From assembly GCF_949987535.1 (NCBI RefSeq), contig NC_080067.1:58896405-58960404 (forward strand): a stretch of 64,000 bases of DNA. The letters run 5' to 3'. Shown here one piece after another: positions 58,500 through 64,000 of this stretch. This DNA comes from Balaenoptera acutorostrata. Lineage: Eukaryota > Chordata > Mammalia > Artiodactyla > Balaenopteridae. The notes beneath the pieces were generated by a model. The model ran no database searches, had not been told where the DNA came from, and saw nothing but the letters and a program-made list of their open reading frames with translations. Position numbers and translations under genes: made by a program. How positions within the stretch are numbered: position 1 is the first letter of the stretch; every line of letters starts with the position of its first letter.

Positions 58500-58619
58500 T
58501 TTATTGTAGAATCCATCATATTTTTTTCAGCAGAATTACCTTCCTAGTTCTTAGACCAAAAGAATAGTACCAGCTCCAGAATAGATTTTAAATATTCTGG
58601 AAGTTAGATTTTTTGTTTT

Positions 58620-58720
58620 ATGGATGAGTAATCTTAGGTCTAAAAAAAAAAGATGAAGTGACTTACCCAGGATGAAACTATTGCTTGAACTGAGATCTGA
58701 TGACTCTTTTCTAGTGCTTC
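58620..58720 (+). repeat. MIR/L2-type fragment
   Basis: 'tggatgagtaatcttaggtc', 'gaagtgacttacccaggatg', 'aactgagatctgatgactct' match the 'gatgaggaaactgagg … agtgacttgcccaaggtc' part, with an A run inserted. Confidence 0.6.
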
Positions 58721-60380
58721 TTTAATTATTTGACCATAATACTGAATGGTAGAAGGAGACACTCAGAAGACTTTTGGGAGATGAGTGACAGCCTTCCTGA
58801 GACTTGAACCTTGTTGTGTATAGCTTCCAAAATGGATAGCCCATTTGTATTAATATTTCAAAACTGTTCTCAAATTTCCCATGATTCTTATATAATATTA
58901 CCTACTTCTCACTGCTAAACAACTTTTAACCAAGTCTCCAGTGTCTGCCTTTTCTATGATGGCATCTATAAAGGTGTTATGCTACTGGTCTTCCAAGTAA
59001 AACATTACTTGTGTTAATTAATAACATAAATATGATTGCTCGTGGATCTGTTGTATAGAAGATGCTTTAGATTTATTTTTGTGTAAACAAAACAGAAGGA
59101 AGATTGAGACAGAGTCATTATTCTAGTAGAAACTCCCTGAGTAAAGAGCCAGATCTGCAGTAGTTGACCTCCTGCAAGACTCTGAGAAAACTATTTTGTG
59201 TTGCTATGAATGAAATTTTAATGATATAATGTGTAAAAGTGTGTTTTAAAAAGTATTAACTGCTTCCCCAGCACTAAGTAATAGATGTCATATTTATATC
59301 AGTGATCTCTTTTCAAAACACAGAATGTGGATTTCTTTTGGTCTGAAATAAATTAATTTCCTCCCTCTTCCTGTTCATTTTGCAAGCGTTGCCCACTTCT
59401 CTTGTTAGTTTTATGTAAGTGCATGGAAGTTTCTGGAACATCTCTCTGATTGTACTTGATGGTGGAGTTATTACACATATAAATGCCAGGGAGTCAGGGA
59501 TTTGCTTCCCCATCACCATGCACCATTGGAGGCATTACATTCATTTCTTGTTTAAACAAACTTCCCCCAAGCCCCCAGGCATAAAATAAATCAAAGTAGT
59601 TTTAGAGCTCAAGGACAAAATAAGTTACTGCGGGAAAGTGGGACAAAGGAAGTCAGACACACCAGATGGAAAGTTCAGACTGGCCAGTATCTTTAAAATG
59701 TCAGTGCGGTATAAAAAGGCTTTGTAAGCCATCAATCAACTGTGGCTCTAGAAACAGGCTGGTGGCTGTAGAAATTAGTCTTTTTTTCACTAAAGCCTTA
59801 GAAAATTATTTTCAGAGTAGGCTGAATTTGAGGATACTTATGCAGGTATAGCTAAGGAACTGAAGAAAAGAGAGATGGAGGAGGAATTTCTAGTAAGACC
59901 TTATAGAAAAGTAACTCCTTGTTTTCATAAATATTAGGGTCTGGAGTTAAACAAAATTCCCTGTATTTATTTTATTATCGTGTTGAAATTTGACCTGTTT
60001 GCTAAAACAGGCAAGATGTGAACCTGGCTTTCTTATGTTTTTATTTATTTGTTTGAAATGAGACCAAAGATAGATATGTTTCTGGTTTGATTATGATAAC
60101 CAATCCATAATCCTATGGCAGTATCCATTCATTTCAAAATAAAAATGTAAACCAAAGCCTCTGGTTTTTCAAGAAAAGGGGAGTCTCAAAGAGAAATGTC
60201 TACAGCAACCTTAATTATACACGAAAGCTCTTCCAAAAAAGCCTATAGTAAACAGATTTTCGTAGGGTGGAGGCATGTTTTTAGTTCACACTTACTCCTA
60301 AAAAAAAATCTGCATAATCTTGAAGCTATTCCAAGCTAACTGAGTTCACACTAGCTATTACATAAATGGACTAATATTAA
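58721..60380. other. No gene recognised; AT-rich unique DNA
   Basis: No supported frame or repeat. Confidence 0.6.
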
Positions 60381-60384
60381 TATT

Positions 60385-60520
60385 AGCATTTATAGAACAC
60401 ACTGTGTGTACCAGGCACTTGTGCTAAGTCATGATCACATATTTATTTAATTATTAAAACAGTGCTTTGAGGCAAGTACTCATATTATTCCTATGAGGAA
60501 ATGGGTGGTAAACAACCTGT
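60385..60520 (+). repeat. MIR/L2-type fragment
   Basis: 'tttatagaacacactgtgtg', 'taccaggcacttgtgctaag', 'attcctatgaggaaatgggt' follow the MIR-type order from 'ttactgtgtgccaggcac' to 'ccctatgaggaa'. Confidence 0.75.
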
Positions 60521-60594
60521 ATAAATCCCTCTTCAACACTTCATCCCTGTCCCATGGAGATTTTACTGTTGTTGAAGAATGAAAACTATTGTGT

Positions 60595-60825
60595 GGTGGC
60601 TCAGATCACAGACTATGGGGTCACCTAGTTGGTTTCAAATACTGTTTCTGTTACTTCCTAGCTGTGAAACATTAAATAATTGATCTGTCTCTACATTTGA
60701 GTTTCCTCATGTATAAAATGAAAATTGTTAAAGGATAATTCTGAGGACTAAATGGGATAGAACATATAAAACTGCCTAAAACAGAACTTAGTATATTGTA
60801 TGAACTCAAAAAATGTCAGCTGTCT
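60595..60825 (+). repeat. MIR, near full length
   Basis: 'gtggctcagatcacagacta', 'gttacttcctagctgtgaaa', 'gagtttcctcatgtataaaa', 'tctgaggactaaatgggata', 'gtatgaactcaaaaaatgtc' in MIR order. Confidence 0.8.
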
Positions 60826-61870
60826 TTATTACTTGAATCTCCTTCAAGATTCACAAGCAAGAAGTGTACAATTTTAGAAGTCATTTGATTAATTACTTTG
60901 AACAAGTTAATTATTAGAAGATTTAAAAAGATAAAAACATGTTTTCTGCCTTCAAATATATAATTTAGTTAGAAATAATAATCACACATAGAATATATCA
61001 TAATGTGTGCAATGCATTATGTAATATTGCAAATAAAGTAATACCTTTTATTAAATTGGGCTAATCAAGGAAGATTTTCATCAAGAGGTAGATTTTTTTA
61101 GAGGTTAGTTTTAAGACTAACTTTATATATAAAACATGCTAATTGTCAAAAATTTAGAAAATACAAAAAAGAATGAAAAGTAAAAATCACCTGTAAGATG
61201 GCAACTCAGATTTTTAAAAAATCTATTAATATTTTGGCATATTATCTTACAGTCTTTGCATGTGTGTATAACATATTTTAAAATAATATTTGATCATTTC
61301 TTATATAGAGATTTATTAAAATTTTCCCCACTCAACATTATGTTATAAGAATGTTGCCAGTTTATTAAATGTGGGTCTTATGAGTGAACTAAAGAAAAGA
61401 AAGAGGCATTCCTTGGCTGTGGGGTGGGGACTGAAGGATAGGCAGTGAAGATAAGAAAATAGTGAATGAGTTTTATTCATTGAAGGATGGGGTAATTTTT
61501 TTGATTTAAAAGCAGCAGGAGATAAAATTGCACATTTGAGGGAGAGGGTTAATATCCAGCCCCGCAGTCCAGGCAGGATGACACTCTTTGATACAGTGAA
61601 GAGAGCAGTGGGGAGAGTATGAGAGGCCTCCATTCACACCACATTTAACACTTCAACAACATCAAGTTTGCTACTTAACAGTCACTTCACCTTTGACATG
61701 GGGCCTGATCCTCCGCTTTCCTTGTTTCTTCATGTTTAAAATGAGACTTCTGAATGATGGGTCCAAAATCAATAATGTACCCTTCTAAGCCAAATATATC
61801 CCAGAACCATTGTGCAGAGCAGAGGAGGTAGAATCTGTGAAGGTTTCTACAGAACTGGAAAGCCTTGCAA
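60826..61870. other. No gene recognised
   Basis: No supported frame. The 96-codon minus frame at 61343-61633 is without family resemblance. Confidence 0.6.
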
Positions 61871-61875
61871 AGGAA

Positions 61876-61996
61876 AAACTCCGGAATGTAAGCCGTCAGG
61901 GCCACACTTGCATCTTGTTCACCTCAGTGTTCCCCTTGCCATCACCAGGCACAGAGCATATGTTCCAGGAATGCTTGAGACCATGAACCATGAATA
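61876..61996 (+). repeat. L2 LINE 3' end
   Basis: 'actccggaatgtaagccgtc', 'tcttgttcacctcagtgttc', 'accaggcacagagcatatgt' and the terminal 'gaccatgaaccatgaataag' follow the L2 terminus. Confidence 0.7.
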
Positions 61997-64000
61997 AGTT
62001 TAGAATGGAATTGACATCCCACCCAAAGTCATTTTTTTAGATAAAAACATGTTTTCTGAAGTGGAGTCTAACAGCTATTAGTTTTGGTCGTCTGGCAAAT
62101 AGTTTTACTTTTTCCCTGAAACCAGGAAGAGAACAAATAGATCCATCGGTTGGATACATGACTCAGCTCTTGCTAATCATGTTGTCCCCTTGGCTTGGAT
62201 GTAGTGACTGTCCGTTTAGGAGAATAGAGCACAAGCAGGGGCAATCAATCAGTGATCCTTGTGTTATTAAATGCTGGAGGAGAGAAAGGACTTGCCCTTC
62301 TGGTTAAGCTAGAATAGCAGAGACTAGAAACACCCTCCTGCTTGAAATAAATACATATTGTACACAGCTTTTGAAGCAACAGGACTCAAGACGTGGGCAT
62401 TAGGCAATGAAAAGAAGTGAGTCCCGAGAGACAGCAAACAAAAGAGGTGACTAGTCAGATTGCTCAGCTCACCACCTACAGAAAGCTTCCAGGCCACTGT
62501 GCCAGGAGAAGGAACCCAGGCAGAGCAAGGCTGGCTCCCAGCCTGGAGGAGATGAAGCTGGGAGTTTGGGGAAGCCAAGGTCATGAGGGTTTATATTCCT
62601 TTTTATTGTCAAGCTGCTTCAATTTGGGTTTCAGTCATTTTAAGGAAAAGAGACCTAATATGCTTTCTTATATTTCATTTTCTCGCCCATTTCCCTTATT
62701 CCTGAGTTGATTTTTAAAGTCAATCATACCTCAGGCATTGCTGAAGTCACATGCTAAGATCTGACAAGTGCCCTTTACTATGTAGCCTCAAGTATGTAAG
62801 CTGCAAGAACCACAGCCCTTAGAGTAATTTTTGAATTAAATTGTTAAAATTTGTTTTTAAGTTAGTACTTTCTGAAAAATCTATTCTTCTGCAGACAGGC
62901 TTACAGCTATCTTCTATTAGGGCTAGAAATCGACTTTCCAGCCACTGACACTTGACAGGATGTTTATTTTCCCATTGTAACAATTGTCAATTGTCCACCA
63001 ATTTCTCTTCTCACAGAAATAACAAAGGTCAGCTGTGATGAACTACCCCCTCTGTAGCCTGTCTCTGAGAGTTTCTTTTTATCCATATTTGATATCAGTG
63101 ATTCTCTCATTTCTCATAAAAGAAAAAAAAACTGAAGACAATCCATGCAAAGTACTGTCATTGAGGCTGGGGCAGAAGGAAGATAAAGGTATTTGCATGT
63201 TATTCTCACCCTGACTACTAAAGCCATCACCCAGTGACGATGGAATGTCAGCACTGATGCACTCTTTCCCCCCCCCCCCCCACCCCACAAAAAGCTCTGC
63301 AGCTTCGAGATAAAATGTAACCTTGCAGTTGCTAAGGTAACTGAGTTTTTTTTTTTTTTTTTCCTTCTTAGGAATAGCAGAACAAATTAGGTGAAGAAAA
63401 CTTCTGTAAATTGCCAATACATGGATGCCCTAAGGCTGCGATAGCTAAATGGTTCATTGGAATCCTAGGTAACCAATATGCGGGGCAAGTCATCTAAAAG
63501 ATATTTTTGCTGTTGATATGATTTGCTTCTCGAGCAATTTAATGCAAATGGATAAAATCATAGTCACCCCTCCTTTTCTAGTTTTACAGCCTTTCTTCCC
63601 CTTGTTAATTTTTTGTAACTTAATGGCTATCAGTGTTCCTAAGTATGAGGCCCAGGATAGAAAATATTTAGATACAATAAAATATGACAAGGTTAATTGT
63701 TGGCAATGGTCTGCTTCATAATCAGAACATGTTTAGAATTAGGTATTGATATTTCCCTGTTGCTGCTGTTCCTGGGGGCTTCCTTGTGGTATGGTATCAT
63801 TAATCTCTCATAACTCTGCTGGCAGGATTATTTATAAAAATATTTGGAATTAGAGACTAGTGGCTTGTACATGATAATCCAGTCATTGTGTTTGCTTTCA
63901 AAATATCCCAACATATTTTGACATTAAAATGCATTGATAATATCTATGATACTTCATGTGTCTAAGATGCATATTTTTCTATATTTTAATATCCCTGAAA
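61997..64000. other. No gene recognised; includes poly(C) and poly(T) runs
   Basis: A 14-base C run at 63268-63281 and a T run of about 18 at 63345-63362. Otherwise unique AT-rich sequence. Confidence 0.6.

Noticed and set aside
63268..63362. C14 run followed by T18 as an i-motif or splice-acceptor tract before an exon
   Set aside because: The T run does precede 'ccttcttag', but no open, conserved exon-like frame follows it.
1..64000. CRISPR array, tRNA genes, operons or phage genes
   Set aside because: None visible. The repeats are eukaryotic retroelements, and the tRNA-like boxes belong to SINEs.

Overview
This looks like a gene-poor, AT-rich stretch of a mammalian nuclear genome, most likely from a cetacean. 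The main clue is five copies of a tRNA-derived SINE whose head reads GGGCTTCCCTGGTGGCGCAG and whose body matches the CHR family of whales, hippos and relatives. I saw no ruminant BovB or Bov-tA elements. Old pan-mammalian repeats (MIR, L2, MaLR/MLT1 LTRs, a MER5A-like fragment, old L1s) make up the background. I found no convincing host exon, tRNA, rRNA or CRISPR array. The window reads as an intergenic or deep intronic segment.

The only long, conserved coding regions belong to two full-length LINE-1 (L1) retrotransposons, both on the minus strand, each with an uninterrupted ORF1 (297 and 301 codons) and ORF2 (1272 codons each). ORF1 is a coiled-coil, RNA-binding chaperone. ORF2 is the endonuclease and reverse transcriptase. 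Catalytic residues of the endonuclease and RT (N13, E42, H229, FADD 699-702) and the C-terminal Cys/His motif are present in both copies. The first L1 (17783-24826) has an 11-bp target-site duplication (TSD), a 1.9-kb CpG-rich 5' UTR, a G-run polypurine tract in its 3' UTR and a canonical AATAAA. The second (47638-55226) has a 16-bp TSD and a shorter 5' UTR with a perfect 75-bp tandem duplication. Its poly(A) tail lies about 1.6 kb beyond its own 3' UTR, which looks like a large 3' transduction.

Layout: 1-12.8 kb, unique AT-rich DNA with L2/MIR scraps, one unclassified block (7.2-8.9 kb) and one GC-rich block (9.5-10 kb). 12.8-13.2 kb, SINE 1. 16.0-26.0 kb, a nested stack: an old L1 carrying an MLT1 LTR fragment, the young L1 and SINE 2. 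28.7-30.3 kb, another old L1 with a doubled 3' UTR. 31.5-31.8 kb, SINE 3. 35.2-36.8 kb, MLT1 pieces, an old plus-strand L1 fragment, MIRs and a perfect 40-bp palindrome. 44.5-46.4 kb, SINE 4, two MIRs and a MaLR LTR. 47.4-47.6 kb, a 200-N assembly gap. 47.6-55.2 kb, the second young L1, sitting inside a 3'-UTR fragment of a further L1. 56.8-58.5 kb, MER5A-like DNA, an MLT1-type LTR and SINE 5. 60.4-62 kb, MIR/L2 remnants.

The L1s and the SINEs form one functional set: L1 proteins carry out insertion for themselves and, by established knowledge, for tRNA-derived SINEs in trans. Every young insertion with a readable tail in this window points the same way (minus strand).
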